Assembly (NCBI GenBank): GCA_938015525.1
Contig: CALLPC010000008.1
Location: 1 to 42,709 of the forward strand
Direction: 5' to 3'
Source: an uncultured Dehalococcoidia bacterium
GTDB lineage: Bacteria; Chloroflexota; Dehalococcoidia; Tepidiformales; Tepidiformaceae
Length of the DNA stretch: 42,709 nt
Notes under the pieces: generated by a model
What the model saw: the letters and a program-made list of their open reading frames with translations, nothing else
Database searches by the model: none
What the model was told of the DNA's origin: nothing
Part shown: positions 7,799 through 16,400 of the stretch, piece after piece
Numbering within the stretch: position 1 is the stretch's first letter
Layout: every line of letters begins with the position of its first letter
Translations under genes and position numbers: made by a program

Positions 7799-8971
7799 AT
7801 GGATTTCCGGGATACGCCTGAACAGGCGGCGTGGCGGGCCGAGGTGCGCGAGTTCCTCGAGCGGGAGCGACCGCGGGTCGACCCTGACATCAACCCCGTG
7901 GAGCTGGCGCGGGAGCGTGGCGGCGTGCTCCGGGAGTGGCGCGACAAGCTGGCGAAGAAGGGGTGGATTGCGCCGGCGTGGCCGAAGGAGTACGGCGGCG
8001 CGGGCCTCGGGGTGATGGAGCAGTTCATCATGAATGAGGAGTTCGCCGAGGCGCGGGCGCCACAGGTGGGCGGTATGGGCGTCTCGATGATCGGCCCTAC
8101 GCTCATCATCCACGGGAACGACGACCAGAAACGGGAGCACCTCGGGGCGATTCTGCGGGGCGAGGTACAGTGGTGCCAGGGGTACAGCGAGCCGGGCGCC
8201 GGTTCTGACCTCGCGAGCCTCCAGACGCGGGCGGTCCGGGACGGAGACGACTTCGTGATCAACGGGCAGAAGATTTGGACCTCTGGGGCGCATACCGCGG
8301 ACTGGATGTTCATGCTGGCGCGGACCGACCCGGACGCGCCGAAGCACCGGGGCATCACGTACTTCCTCGTGGATATGAAGAGCCCGGGCATCACCGTGCG
8401 GCCGCTGATCAACATGGCGGGCGGCCACCAGTTCAATGAGGTCTTCTTCGAAGACGTTCGGGTGCCGGCGCGAAATGTGGTCGGCGAGGTCAACCGGGGC
8501 TGGTACATCGGGACGACGACGCTGGACTTCGAACGTTCGTCGATCGGCAATGCGGTTGGCCAGCGGCAGACCCTGGAGTACTACCTGCGGTACTGGAAGG
8601 AGCACCGCGGGAAGCCGGAGACGGCGAGCGCGAGCGCTGCTTTCGCTGGTGAGTTCGCGGACCGGTGGATCGAGGCCGCGACGGCGAAGATGCTGAGCTA
8701 TCGGGTGGTCAGCATCCAGGCTGCCGGCCGGGTGCCGAATCATGAAGCGTCGATTGCGAAGCTGTTCAACACGGAGCTGAGCCAGCGCATCGCGCGGACG
8801 GCGATGAAGGCGCTTGGGACGTCGGCGCTGCTCACGGGGCGCGATGCGCCGATGAAGGGGCGGGCGCCGGCCAGTTATCTCCAGACGGTCTCTTCGACGA
8901 TCGCCGGCGGGACGAGCGAAATTCAGCGGAACATCATCGCAACGCGCGGGCTCGGGCTGCCCCGCGGCTGA
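7799..8971 (+). CDS. acyl-CoA dehydrogenase family protein
   Basis: A 390-residue FAD-dependent acyl-CoA dehydrogenase. The N-terminal helical domain begins MDFRDTPEQAAWRAEVREFL; the middle beta-domain shows WCQGYSEPGAGSDLASLQT and INGQKIWTSGAHTADW (flavin and substrate contacts), and the C-terminal helical domain ends with GTSEIQRNIIATRGLGLPR. It catalyses alpha,beta-dehydrogenation of acyl-CoA thioesters feeding electrons to ETF; chain specificity is not readable. Start 7799 is chosen for its SD and the family's usual N-terminus; longer in-frame starts would include promoter DNA. A strong palindrome follows the stop codon, so it is probably monocistronic. Confidence 0.92.
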   Translation: MDFRDTPEQAAWRAEVREFLERERPRVDPDINPVELARERGGVLREWRDKLAKKGWIAPAWPKEYGGAGLGVMEQFIMNEEFAEARAPQVGGMGVSMIGPTLIIHGNDDQKREHLGAILRGEVQWCQGYSEPGAGSDLASLQTRAVRDGDDFVINGQKIWTSGAHTADWMFMLARTDPDAPKHRGITYFLVDMKSPGITVRPLINMAGGHQFNEVFFEDVRVPARNVVGEVNRGWYIGTTTLDFERSSIGNAVGQRQTLEYYLRYWKEHRGKPETASASAAFAGEFADRWIEAATAKMLSYRVVSIQAAGRVPNHEASIAKLFNTELSQRIARTAMKALGTSALLTGRDAPMKGRAPASYLQTVSSTIAGGTSEIQRNIIATRGLGLPRG

Positions 8972-8995
8972 TTCGAGGAGGTCCCTCCCTCCCTG

Positions 8996-9021
8996 CCGGC
9001 CCGGCGTCGACGCCGGGCCGG
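8996..9021 (+). terminator. 26-bp perfect palindrome after acyl-CoA dehydrogenase
   Basis: CCGGCCCGGCGTC at 8996-9008 is followed by its exact reverse complement GACGCCGGGCCGG (9009-9021), then TTCG. It begins 25 bases behind the stop codon and is a likely terminator. Confidence 0.6.
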
Positions 9022-9096
9022 TTCGCTCCCGGGAACGAGGTGCGGCGGCCTCCCGGCAGCTTGTCGGCCGGGGGCGACGAGCTAAGCTGATAATGG

Positions 9097-9663
9097 ATGA
9101 AGGTCGCGGGGCTGGTCGTCGCGGGAGCGCTGGGCCTGGGCCTGGCTGCGGGAGCGCTGGCGCATGCGGAGCCGCGCCGGGCGACGCCGGGGGACGGGGC
9201 CGTGTTGAACAGGCCGCCGGCCGAGGTGGTGCTGGTGATGACGCAGGAGATGGCCCGGCAGGCGGGGGCCAACGAAATCAGGGTGTTCGCGGCGGCCGGG
9301 AACGAGGTCACCCGGGAGGCTGCCGTGGTCGACCCGAATGACCGGCGGCGGCTGTCCGTTGCGCTGCCGCGGGACCTCGCGCCTGGGGATTATGTCGTTC
9401 ACTGGAAGACGCTGAGCGCTGAGGATGGCGATACGGCCAGCGGCGAGCTGCGCTTCCGATACGACCCGGCGGCGGAGCCGAACCCGGGACGCGAGGTGCT
9501 GTATGAGCCGTTGCTCGGCGGGGCGCCGACGCCGGCCCCGGCTGCGGCCATCCCGCGGGGGGGCTCGGAGGGGACGGGGTGGGTGCTGGCGGCGGCGGTG
9601 GGAGCGCTCATGCTCCTCGTGGGCATCGGTGCGGGCGTGGTGTTCAGCAGGCGGGGGGAATGA
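9097..9663 (+). CDS. CopC domain protein with C-terminal membrane anchor
   Basis: A 188-residue protein with a signal peptide (about 1-22) whose mature form would begin with His23 in AHAEPRRATPGDGAVLNRPP, the copper-ligand N-terminus typical of CopC; the beta-sandwich continues with VVHWKTLSAEDGDTASGELRFRY. A Pro/Ala linker leads to one transmembrane helix (about 160-182) and a short RRGE tail. It would present a copper-binding domain outside the membrane. Its stop overlaps the next gene's start (ATGA), so the two are translationally coupled. No ribosome binding site is visible before ATG 9097, with a possible promoter TTGTCG (9061-9066)-N16-TAAGCT (9083-9088), so the start may be leaderless. 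Confidence 0.85.
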   Translation: MKVAGLVVAGALGLGLAAGALAHAEPRRATPGDGAVLNRPPAEVVLVMTQEMARQAGANEIRVFAAAGNEVTREAAVVDPNDRRRLSVALPRDLAPGDYVVHWKTLSAEDGDTASGELRFRYDPAAEPNPGREVLYEPLLGGAPTPAPAAAIPRGGSEGTGWVLAAAVGALMLLVGIGAGVVFSRRGE

Positions 9664-11831
9664 GGCGGGCGCTCCTCGCAGCGTTTGCACTGGCCGCGGT
9701 GCTCATGCTGGCGGTGCCGGCACGCGGGGTTCGGGCGCACGCGGCCCTGGCGGCCTCGGAGCCGGCCCCGAACGCCTTCCTGCGGCAGTCACCGCCGGAG
9801 GTCATCCTCGATTTCACCGAGCCGATCGACCCGCGGGCGAGCAGTATCCGGGTGCTCGATGGGGCGGGGCGCGAAATCGCGGTCGGCGCGGCGGTAGTGA
9901 CGCAGGGACGGATGCGGGCAAGTCTGCCGAAGCTCGAGCCGGGTATCTACAACGTAATCTGGAACAACGTCTCCCGGGTGGATGGGCACGCGCTGACGGG
10001 CTCGTACCCGTTCACGGTGTTGAACCCGGACGGGACGGTGCCGGACGCAGTGAACGTGCTGGCTGCGGTCGGTTCGGGGTCGGACCGGCTGGGGCGGGCC
10101 GACGGAACGGCAACGCGGTTGCTGGCGCTTCTCGGGCTGATGCTCACGGCCGGGGCGGCGCTGGTGACCGTGCTTTGGCCGGAGGCACCGGCGGCGACGC
10201 AGCGGCGGCTGGGCCAGGCGGCAGCGGTCGGGGCGGCGGCGGGGGTGGTGGCGGCGGGGCTCAGCCTGGTGCTCCTGCTCGAGACCTACTCGGGGCTGGG
10301 ACCGGGTGCTGCAGTCTTCGGGACGCAGTTCGGGCGGTACTGGCTGGTGCGGGCTGTGCTCGCGGCAGGGGTTGCCGGGGCGGCTGCGCTGTACCAGCGG
10401 CGTCCGCGTTCTGCTGCGGCGCTGCTCCTCGCGTTCGCCGCAGGGCAGCTGGCGACGTTTACGGCGACGAGCCATGCGGCGGCGGTTGCCGGGAGCGCGT
10501 GGGCGATGACCATCGACCTGGTGCACGCGGCAGCCGGGGTGGGCTGGCTCGGGGCGGTCGCCGGGGCGGTCGTGGCGGCGCGGTTTGGCCGGCGGAGGGA
10601 CCCCTGGCGGGCCCTGATGCGCCGATTTGCCCGGGTGGCCTCGGTGCTCGTGTTCGTGTTGCTGGCGACCGGGCTGCTGGGCGCGCTCATCCACGTCGAT
10701 TCGGTGCAGAAGCTGACCGAGACGCGATACGGGCTCGTACTGCTGGCGAAGCTGGCGCTCGCGCTGCCCCTGCTGGCCGTGGCGCTGTACAACGCGCGCC
10801 GGGGGAAGGCGCGGCTGGTGGGGGAACGGCCGGGCGAGCCGGGGCGGTTCATGCTCGGCGCGGCGGCAGAGGTAGGGCTCGGCGTGGCGGTCGTCGCTGC
10901 GGCGGCGCTGATGAGCCAGACGACGACGAGCCGGTCGGTCGTGCTCGAGCCGGAGCGGCGGCCGTTCGACATGACGGCGCCGGCGAGCAACCTGCGGGTC
11001 ACGCTGCGCATCGACCCGAACCGGACCGGCCTGAACACGTTTCGAGTCTCGCTGGCCGACCAGTCAGGGGCTCCGGCGGAGGCCCAGGCGGTGCGGCTCG
11101 TCTTCAGGTACCAGGAGGACCAGTCCCTTGGGCCGTCGGTCCTCGTGCTCTCGAGGGACAGGACGGGGGAGTTCATCGGCCAGGGTCCGTACATGCCGCT
11201 GGAGGGGAGGTGGCGGGTGGAAGCGGAGGTGCGACGGGCCGATGCTGATGACGCACGGACGTTCTTCGACGTACGGCCAGCCGGGGCGTTTGCGGCAGCG
11301 GTGATGCCCCGGGGTGGGGCGTGGTCGCTGCCGACCGCGGGGCTGACGTGGAACCAGTTCGGCGGGCTCGTGCTGCTGCTTGCGGGCCTGGGATTCGCGC
11401 TCGGCCGCGGGGCGGCCCGTGAGCTGAACCGGCGGCTCGGCTGGGTCGCGAGCACGGGCACGATGGCGGGGTTCGGGCTCGGGGTGCTGCTACTTTTCGG
11501 GGTGCATGCGCACGAGCCGCGGTCGGGGCTGCCGACGAACCCGGTCTTCCCGGATGCCGATTCGCTCGCCCGGGGACGGGCGCTGTACGAGGCGAACTGC
11601 ATTGCCTGCCACGGGCGGACGGGCGTACCACCGCCGGGGCTGGATTTGAACCCGTACCCGCTCGACCTCACGGTGCACGTGCCGCAGCACCCCGACGGTC
11701 AGCTGTTCCGGTTCATCGCGGACGGCATCCCGGGGACGGCGATGCCTGCATGGACGGAGCAGGGGCTGACGGACGAGGAGATATGGCATCTCGTGAACTA
11801 TCTTCGGACGCTGGCGCCGACGACGGAGTGA
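9660..11831 (+). CDS. CopC-CopD-cytochrome c fusion protein
   Basis: A 723-residue three-part protein. Residues 1-26 are a signal peptide, followed by a CopC domain starting at His27 (AHAALAASEPAPNAFLRQSPPEV) with WNNVSRVDGHALTGSYPFTV. Then comes a CopD-type region of about eight hydrophobic helices (roughly 155-420) with conserved histidines (TSHAAAVAGSAW, DLVHAAAG), an extracytoplasmic beta-domain (about 430-550) and two more hydrophobic segments. The C-terminus is a class I cytochrome c domain with haem site CIACH at 647-651 and a likely axial Met695 in GTAMPAW. Known CopC/CopD proteins bind and transport copper; the haem domain implies electron transfer coupled to copper delivery, which is my inference. 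ATG 9660 overlaps the upstream stop. Confidence 0.87.
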   Translation: MRRALLAAFALAAVLMLAVPARGVRAHAALAASEPAPNAFLRQSPPEVILDFTEPIDPRASSIRVLDGAGREIAVGAAVVTQGRMRASLPKLEPGIYNVIWNNVSRVDGHALTGSYPFTVLNPDGTVPDAVNVLAAVGSGSDRLGRADGTATRLLALLGLMLTAGAALVTVLWPEAPAATQRRLGQAAAVGAAAGVVAAGLSLVLLLETYSGLGPGAAVFGTQFGRYWLVRAVLAAGVAGAAALYQRRPRSAAALLLAFAAGQLATFTATSHAAAVAGSAWAMTIDLVHAAAGVGWLGAVAGAVVAARFGRRRDPWRALMRRFARVASVLVFVLLATGLLGALIHVDSVQKLTETRYGLVLLAKLALALPLLAVALYNARRGKARLVGERPGEPGRFMLGAAAEVGLGVAVVAAAALMSQTTTSRSVVLEPERRPFDMTAPASNLRVTLRIDPNRTGLNTFRVSLADQSGAPAEAQAVRLVFRYQEDQSLGPSVLVLSRDRTGEFIGQGPYMPLEGRWRVEAEVRRADADDARTFFDVRPAGAFAAAVMPRGGAWSLPTAGLTWNQFGGLVLLLAGLGFALGRGAARELNRRLGWVASTGTMAGFGLGVLLLFGVHAHEPRSGLPTNPVFPDADSLARGRALYEANCIACHGRTGVPPPGLDLNPYPLDLTVHVPQHPDGQLFRFIADGIPGTAMPAWTEQGLTDEEIWHLVNYLRTLAPTTE

Positions 11832-11855
11832 CGGGCAGGCGGGACGCCGCTCGGG

Positions 11856-11861
11856 TATGAT
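11856..11861 (+). promoter_or_regulatory. candidate -10 box before the DUF7064-like gene
   Basis: TATGAT at 11856-11861 lies 41 bases before ATG 11903 in the 71-bp gap behind the copper operon; the matching -35 position is weak. It would allow the DUF7064/phosphotransferase/DUF6285 trio to be transcribed independently. Confidence 0.3.
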
Positions 11862-11902
11862 CCGGGCCTGCCGAGAGACAGCACCGGCAGGAGGTTGGAA
11901 CG

Positions 11903-12865
11903 ATGGTCACCATCATCGGCAACGTAAAGCCTGAAGACGACTACACTCACCCGCTCGGGCCCGAGGAGAACTTCAACGAATCGGTCTACTTCAATTTCTT
12001 CGACCCTGCGCAGCAGCTTGGGGGCTTCTTGCGCATCGGCAACCGGGCGAACGAGGGGTACGCCGAGGTCACCGTCATCGTCTACCAGCCGGATGGTTCG
12101 GCGCTGTTCAACTACAAGCGACCGCAGATTACGAGCAACGAGGGCTGGAACGCCGGGGGGCTGAGGGTCGAGGTGCTGGAACCGGGAGAGCGGCTGCGGA
12201 CGACCTACGAGGGCTCCGTGGTCTATCTCAAGGACCCGCGGGAGATGCGGGAGCCGAGCGTTGCGTTCAAGGAGAACCCGCACCGGCGGATTCATATCGA
12301 CCTCGTACATGAGGGGGTTGGCCCCATTTACGGGCATGTGGCGGAGCCGGGGGGCGCGGGGTCGCAGAACGAGTTCGCGCGGGCGCACTATGAGCAGCAC
12401 ATGCGGGTGACCGGGACGCTGCAGGTGGAGGACGGCCCCGTGCTGCAGTTCCACGGGCATGGGCTGCGGGACCATTCGTGGGGGCCCCGGTACTGGCAAT
12501 CGACTCCGAGCTACCGGTGGATCACCGGGAATTTCGGCGACGACCTCGGGATGGTGCTCTCGATCGTGGGCGACCGCATCGGCGGGGTGTTCCACAAGGG
12601 GAAGGACACCATCGTGCAGGTCAAGAATATCGAGCTCGAAACCGAGTACGAGGGCGACACGAACTATCACAAAGCGCTAAAGGCGACGGTGACCCTGGCG
12701 AACGGCGAGGTGCACCGGGTCGAAGGGACGGTGCGGGGCTTCATCCCACTGCGGAACCGGCGCGCGGGGAAGTTCACCCATATCGGCGAGGGGATGACGG
12801 AGTACCTCCTCGATGGCGAGCGCAAGGGCTATGGCCTGAGCGAGTACCTCGACCAGGTTGAGTAG
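11903..12865 (+). CDS. DUF7065/DUF7064 (AttH-like) domain protein
   Basis: A 320-residue protein of the family usually annotated DUF7065 (N-terminal) plus DUF7064 (C-terminal), related in fold to AttH/hydroxyneurosporene-synthase beta barrels. Diagnostic stretches are ESVYFNFFDPAQQLGGFLRIGNRANEGYAEVTV and FHGHGLRDHSWGPRYWQ. Enzymatic activity of the family is not established to my knowledge. SD AGGAGG lies 7-9 bases before ATG 11903. It is the first of three tightly packed genes, followed by an APH-type phosphotransferase and a DUF6285 protein, which suggests a shared step in CoA-ester or terpenoid-like substrate metabolism (inference). Confidence 0.78.
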   Translation: MVTIIGNVKPEDDYTHPLGPEENFNESVYFNFFDPAQQLGGFLRIGNRANEGYAEVTVIVYQPDGSALFNYKRPQITSNEGWNAGGLRVEVLEPGERLRTTYEGSVVYLKDPREMREPSVAFKENPHRRIHIDLVHEGVGPIYGHVAEPGGAGSQNEFARAHYEQHMRVTGTLQVEDGPVLQFHGHGLRDHSWGPRYWQSTPSYRWITGNFGDDLGMVLSIVGDRIGGVFHKGKDTIVQVKNIELETEYEGDTNYHKALKATVTLANGEVHRVEGTVRGFIPLRNRRAGKFTHIGEGMTEYLLDGERKGYGLSEYLDQVE

Positions 12866-13880
12866 GGCTGTGCGAAAAGAGGAGGTCCAGGAGGGACTGG
12901 AACGGTTCATCGCAGCGCGGACCGGGGGGCCGGTGACGGTTTCGAACCTGGTGCGGCTCTCAGGCGGTGCGTCGCGGGAGACGTGGTCGTTCGATGCCGA
13001 GACGCCCGGGGGGAGCATCGAGGGCATCCTCCGGGCGGACCCGGTCCCCGGGGCGCCGACGATCCCGGGGCGGGAGCTCGAGTATCACCTGCTCAAGGCG
13101 GCCTGGGATGCCGGCGTCACGGTGCCGGAGCCGCTCTGGGACGGGGACGATACGTTCCCCGTGAAGTTTTTCGTGATGCGCCGGGTTCCGGGCGAGACGC
13201 TCGGGGCGCGACTCATCCGGGGGGAGCAGTATGCGAAGGCGCGCGAGGTGGTGCCGGGCCAGCTCGCGCGTGACCTCGCGCGCATCCACAGCATCCGGGA
13301 AGCCGACCACCCGGAGCTCGCGCGGCTGGAGCGCCCCCCGGCCGGCAAGAGCGCGGCCGAGGCGCAGCTCGACTATTACGAGAACAGCTACCGGACTGCC
13401 GAGCTCGACCCGCACCCGGTGTTCGAGCTGGCGATTCGGTGGCTGCGGCAGCACCTGCCGCCCGCGGGGGAGGAGGTGCTGGTGCACGGGGACTTCCGGC
13501 TCGGCAATTTCATCTTCGATGAAACTGGTGTACGAGGGATCCTCGACTGGGAACTGGCACACTGGGGCGACCCGATGGAGGACCTCGGCTGGCTGGCGGT
13601 GAAGTCGTGGCGGTTCGGGGGGAGACAGCCGATCGCCGGGGTCGGGACGCGGGAGGCCTTTATCGAGGCGTACGAGGCAGCCGGCGGCCGGCCCGTCAAC
13701 CGGCAACACTTCCTCTGGTACGAGATGTTCGGGAACCTGAAATGGGGCGTCATCACGATGACGCAGGCCGCGACGTACCTGACGGGCCGGAACCGGAGCG
13801 TCGAGCTGGCGGCGATCGGCCGGCGGACGGCGGAGACGGAGATCGTGCTGCTGGAGCTGCTGGAAGGGAGGTGGGACTGA
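12858..13880 (+). CDS. phosphotransferase (APH/ACAD10-like) family protein
   Basis: A 340-residue aminoglycoside-phosphotransferase-fold kinase. The ATP/catalytic motif HGDFRLGN (His210, Asp212, Asn217) and the metal-binding DWELAHWGDPMEDLGW (from Asp230) are intact, as is the N-terminal lobe LVRLSGGASRETWSF. Relatives beside acyl-CoA dehydrogenases (ACAD10/11 type) phosphorylate hydroxy-acyl-CoA substrates, so a role in hydroxy-acid breakdown is plausible. The start is ambiguous: TTG 12858 overlaps the upstream stop codon, while GTG 12870 follows it; neither has a strong SD. The stop overlaps the ATG of the next gene (TGATG), indicating coupling. Confidence 0.86.
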   Translation: MSRAVRKEEVQEGLERFIAARTGGPVTVSNLVRLSGGASRETWSFDAETPGGSIEGILRADPVPGAPTIPGRELEYHLLKAAWDAGVTVPEPLWDGDDTFPVKFFVMRRVPGETLGARLIRGEQYAKAREVVPGQLARDLARIHSIREADHPELARLERPPAGKSAAEAQLDYYENSYRTAELDPHPVFELAIRWLRQHLPPAGEEVLVHGDFRLGNFIFDETGVRGILDWELAHWGDPMEDLGWLAVKSWRFGGRQPIAGVGTREAFIEAYEAAGGRPVNRQHFLWYEMFGNLKWGVITMTQAATYLTGRNRSVELAAIGRRTAETEIVLLELLEGRWD

Positions 13881-14284
13881 TGCAGGACCGGCCGACGTTC
13901 GACGAGCTTTTGGAGGCGGTAGCGGGATATCTGCGGGATGACGTGATGCCGAATACGCAAGGGCGTTTGAGTTTTCATGCGCGCGTTTCCATGAACGTCA
14001 TCGAAATGCTGCGTCGCGAGCTGGCGACGATGGAGGAGCACCTGGCCCGGGAGTGGGATGGGCTGGACAGGCTGCTCGGCGTGGAGCCGATGCCGCCGCG
14101 GCTGGCGGCGGTGCGGGAGGCGCTGCTCCGGCGGAACGGAGAGCTGTGCGAACGGATTCGGAAAGGCGATGCGGATGGGGGGCCGTGGCGACTGGCCGTG
14201 CTCAGTCATCTCCGGATGGTGACGCTCGACAAGCTGGACGTTTCGAACCCGGGCCTTGCGGCGGAGTACCGGGAGCGGGCCTGA
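13880..14284 (+). CDS. DUF6285 domain protein
   Basis: A 134-residue all-helical protein recognisable as DUF6285 from RPTFDELLEAVAGYLRDDVMP and GRLSFHARVSMNVIEMLRREL. The start ATG 13880 overlaps the upstream stop (TGATG) and is preceded by GGGAGGTGGG. In other bacteria this family sits next to APH-type phosphotransferases and acyl-CoA dehydrogenases, as here; a role as an accessory subunit of the kinase is inference. The gene ends 14 bases from the convergent LLM oxidoreductase gene. Confidence 0.8.
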   Translation: MQDRPTFDELLEAVAGYLRDDVMPNTQGRLSFHARVSMNVIEMLRRELATMEEHLAREWDGLDRLLGVEPMPPRLAAVREALLRRNGELCERIRKGDADGGPWRLAVLSHLRMVTLDKLDVSNPGLAAEYRERA

Positions 14285-14297
14285 CGGCTCCGCAGCC

Positions 14298-15455
14298 TCA
14301 GGCGGGCATGGGGGTGCCAGCGGCGGCGCGCTGAGCGGCTTCGCGAGCTGCGGCGTCGGCGGCCTTCTTCGCTTCGGCGCGCTCCTTGCGCGTGAATTGG
14401 GGCATCACTTCCCGGGCGAACAGGCGGAGGCTGTTGAGCACCTGGTCCTGTGGGATGGTCTCCCCGGTGTTGATGAGGAAGACCATGCGGTCGACGCCGA
14501 CCTCCTCCCACCATTTCAACGCTTCGATGCAGGCTTTGGGATCGCCGATGGGGGTGCCTTCGCGCACCGGGCCGACGACATCGCCCGGCCGGTTCCGCAG
14601 CGGGGCAGCGCTGGCATGGGCGTGGTAGGCAGGCGAGGGGTAGATGCCGCCGACACCGACGAGGTGGGCTGCGCGGAGGCCGAACTGGAGGGCGGCCATG
14701 CCGCCGACGGCTTTCGCGCGGGCGTCATCTTCGTCGCAATACATGAAGGCGACCCCGTTGACCTGTTCGTTGACGGATTCGCCGACGGGTTCGCAGGTGC
14801 GGATGGCGCGGCGGTAGTCCTTCACCATCTGCTGGTAGTCGAGCGGGGCTCCGAGAGTGACGCCGAGCATTCCCATGCCGCGCTCGCCGGCCTGGACCGC
14901 GGTCTCTGGCGACTGGACGGCGACCCAGAGGGGCGGGTGGGGCTTCTGGAGGGGTTTGGGGATGACGTTCCGCTGAGGCATTTTGAAGTGCCGGCCATTC
15001 CAAGAGAAGTTGTCGGTGGTCCACATCTTGACCACGGCGCGGGTGCATTCGTCCCACATCTCCTTGGTCAGGTCGGGTTCGCAGCCGAAGGCGGCGAGCT
15101 CTGTCCAGGTGGCGGAGCGGCCCGTGCCAAATTCGAGGCGGCCATCGCTGAGGATATCGAGGGTTGCGGCACGTTCGGCGACGCGGGCGGGGTGGTTGAT
15201 GGGCGGCAACATCAGGGCGATGCCGTGGCCGAAGCGGATCTGCTTCGTCTTCGCGGCGCAGTAGGAGAGGAAGACCTCAGGAGCGGAGGAGTGGGAGTAC
15301 TCTTCGAGGAAGTGATGCTCGACCTCCCACACCTGGTCGAAGCCCAGCTCATCGGCGAGCACGACCTGTTCGACGGCCTGGCGGAGCACGCGATACTCGG
15401 AGCGGTCGTCCCAGGGCTTGAGGACGGAGTGTTCGTAGAAGATGCCGAACTTCAC
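14298..15455 (-). CDS. LLM class flavin-dependent oxidoreductase (2)
   Basis: A 385-residue luciferase-like monooxygenase. Its N-terminus MKFGIFYEHSV, the ADELGFDQVWEVEHHFLEEYS segment and DGRLEFGTGRSATWTEL place it in the same subgroup as the protein at 17182-18294; the two are close paralogues on opposite strands. The C-terminal 30 residues are an Ala/Lys/Arg-rich helix that the paralogue lacks. Start ATG (complement of 15453-15455) has GGGTGATGCACCAGTG upstream with only a weak SD. It diverges from the DegV gene across 80 bases; CATAAT on the minus strand within that gap may be its -10 box. Confidence 0.86.
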   Translation of the reverse strand: MKFGIFYEHSVLKPWDDRSEYRVLRQAVEQVVLADELGFDQVWEVEHHFLEEYSHSSAPEVFLSYCAAKTKQIRFGHGIALMLPPINHPARVAERAATLDILSDGRLEFGTGRSATWTELAAFGCEPDLTKEMWDECTRAVVKMWTTDNFSWNGRHFKMPQRNVIPKPLQKPHPPLWVAVQSPETAVQAGERGMGMLGVTLGAPLDYQQMVKDYRRAIRTCEPVGESVNEQVNGVAFMYCDEDDARAKAVGGMAALQFGLRAAHLVGVGGIYPSPAYHAHASAAPLRNRPGDVVGPVREGTPIGDPKACIEALKWWEEVGVDRMVFLINTGETIPQDQVLNSLRLFAREVMPQFTRKERAEAKKAADAAAREAAQRAAAGTPMPA

Positions 15456-15535
15456 TGGTGCATCACCCGGGGGAGGTCGTAAGCCGAAGGCTAACGATTA
15501 TGCTAGCATCCTGCCAGCCCGCTTCGAGGGTTCGT

Positions 15536-16399
15536 GTGGCGAAGGTCCAGCTGGTCACGGATTCGACGACATGCCTCGGTGCCGAAGCCGCCCGGGAACT
15601 CGGCGTCCTGGTCGCGGCGGGGAGTTTCGCGTTCGAGGACGAGCGGATAGGGGACGGGGAGGATGCGTGGCGGGCTGCGTATGAGCGCGTCCGGGCAGGT
15701 GGGAGGTTGCCGCGGACGTTCGCGCCGCCGGAGAGCGCCTACGTGGCACATTTCCGCCCGGCGGCCGAGGCGGGACGACCGGTGCTTTGCCTCGTGACAC
15801 CGTTCGACGTGAGTCCGAGTTTCACGACCGCCTCTGCGGCGATGCTGACGGTCCAGGACGAGGTGCCGAGCGCGCGAGTCAAGATTTCGAACCCGGGCGT
15901 GGGTCATGCGGGGCTGGGGGCGCTGCTGACGACGCTCGCACGGCTCGCCCGGGCCGGGGCCGGGCTGGATGACCTGCTGACTGCGCTGGAGGAGCTCGAG
16001 CCGATGACGGATGCGCTGGTGGTGCCGGCTGAGACGCGGTGGCTGGAGGCGTGCGGCCGCCTGGCTTTGGTCGAGGAGAAGCTGGGCGAGCTCGACGGGG
16101 ACGTCCCGGTGCTGCGGGTGGGCACGCGCGTGACGGGAGTCGCGCGGGCGGCGAGCCACGAGGCGGCGCTGGCGGAAGCGGTAAGGCGGGTCGGCCAGCG
16201 GGCGGACGGGGCACCGCTGAATGTCGTGGTGGCCCATGCGGCAGCGCCGGGGCTGGCGGAAGAGGCGGCCGACCGGGTACGGCGGCAGTACCCGGTCGGG
16301 CGGCTCATCGTGACGGAGCTATCGATGGCGATTGGCGCGGTCGTGGGGCCGGGCGCGGTCGCGATCGGCGTTGCGCCATCCGGCGCGGGAGGGGACTGA
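15536..16399 (+). CDS. DegV family (fatty-acid binding) protein
   Basis: A 287-residue DegV protein. The family signature is at the N-terminus, MAKVQLVTDSTTCLG, and PFDVSPSFTTASAAMLTVQDEVPSARVKISNP includes the lipid-contacting region of the first domain. DegV proteins bind long-chain fatty acids and in Firmicutes serve as FakB subunits that present them to a FakA kinase; no FakA is seen in this window. I chose GTG 15536, which has SD GAGGG at 15526-15530 and gives the usual DegV start; a longer in-frame start at 15500 exists. The next gene begins two bases after the stop codon. Confidence 0.83.
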   Translation: MAKVQLVTDSTTCLGAEAARELGVLVAAGSFAFEDERIGDGEDAWRAAYERVRAGGRLPRTFAPPESAYVAHFRPAAEAGRPVLCLVTPFDVSPSFTTASAAMLTVQDEVPSARVKISNPGVGHAGLGALLTTLARLARAGAGLDDLLTALEELEPMTDALVVPAETRWLEACGRLALVEEKLGELDGDVPVLRVGTRVTGVARAASHEAALAEAVRRVGQRADGAPLNVVVAHAAAPGLAEEAADRVRRQYPVGRLIVTELSMAIGAVVGPGAVAIGVAPSGAGGD

Positions 16400-16400
16400 G

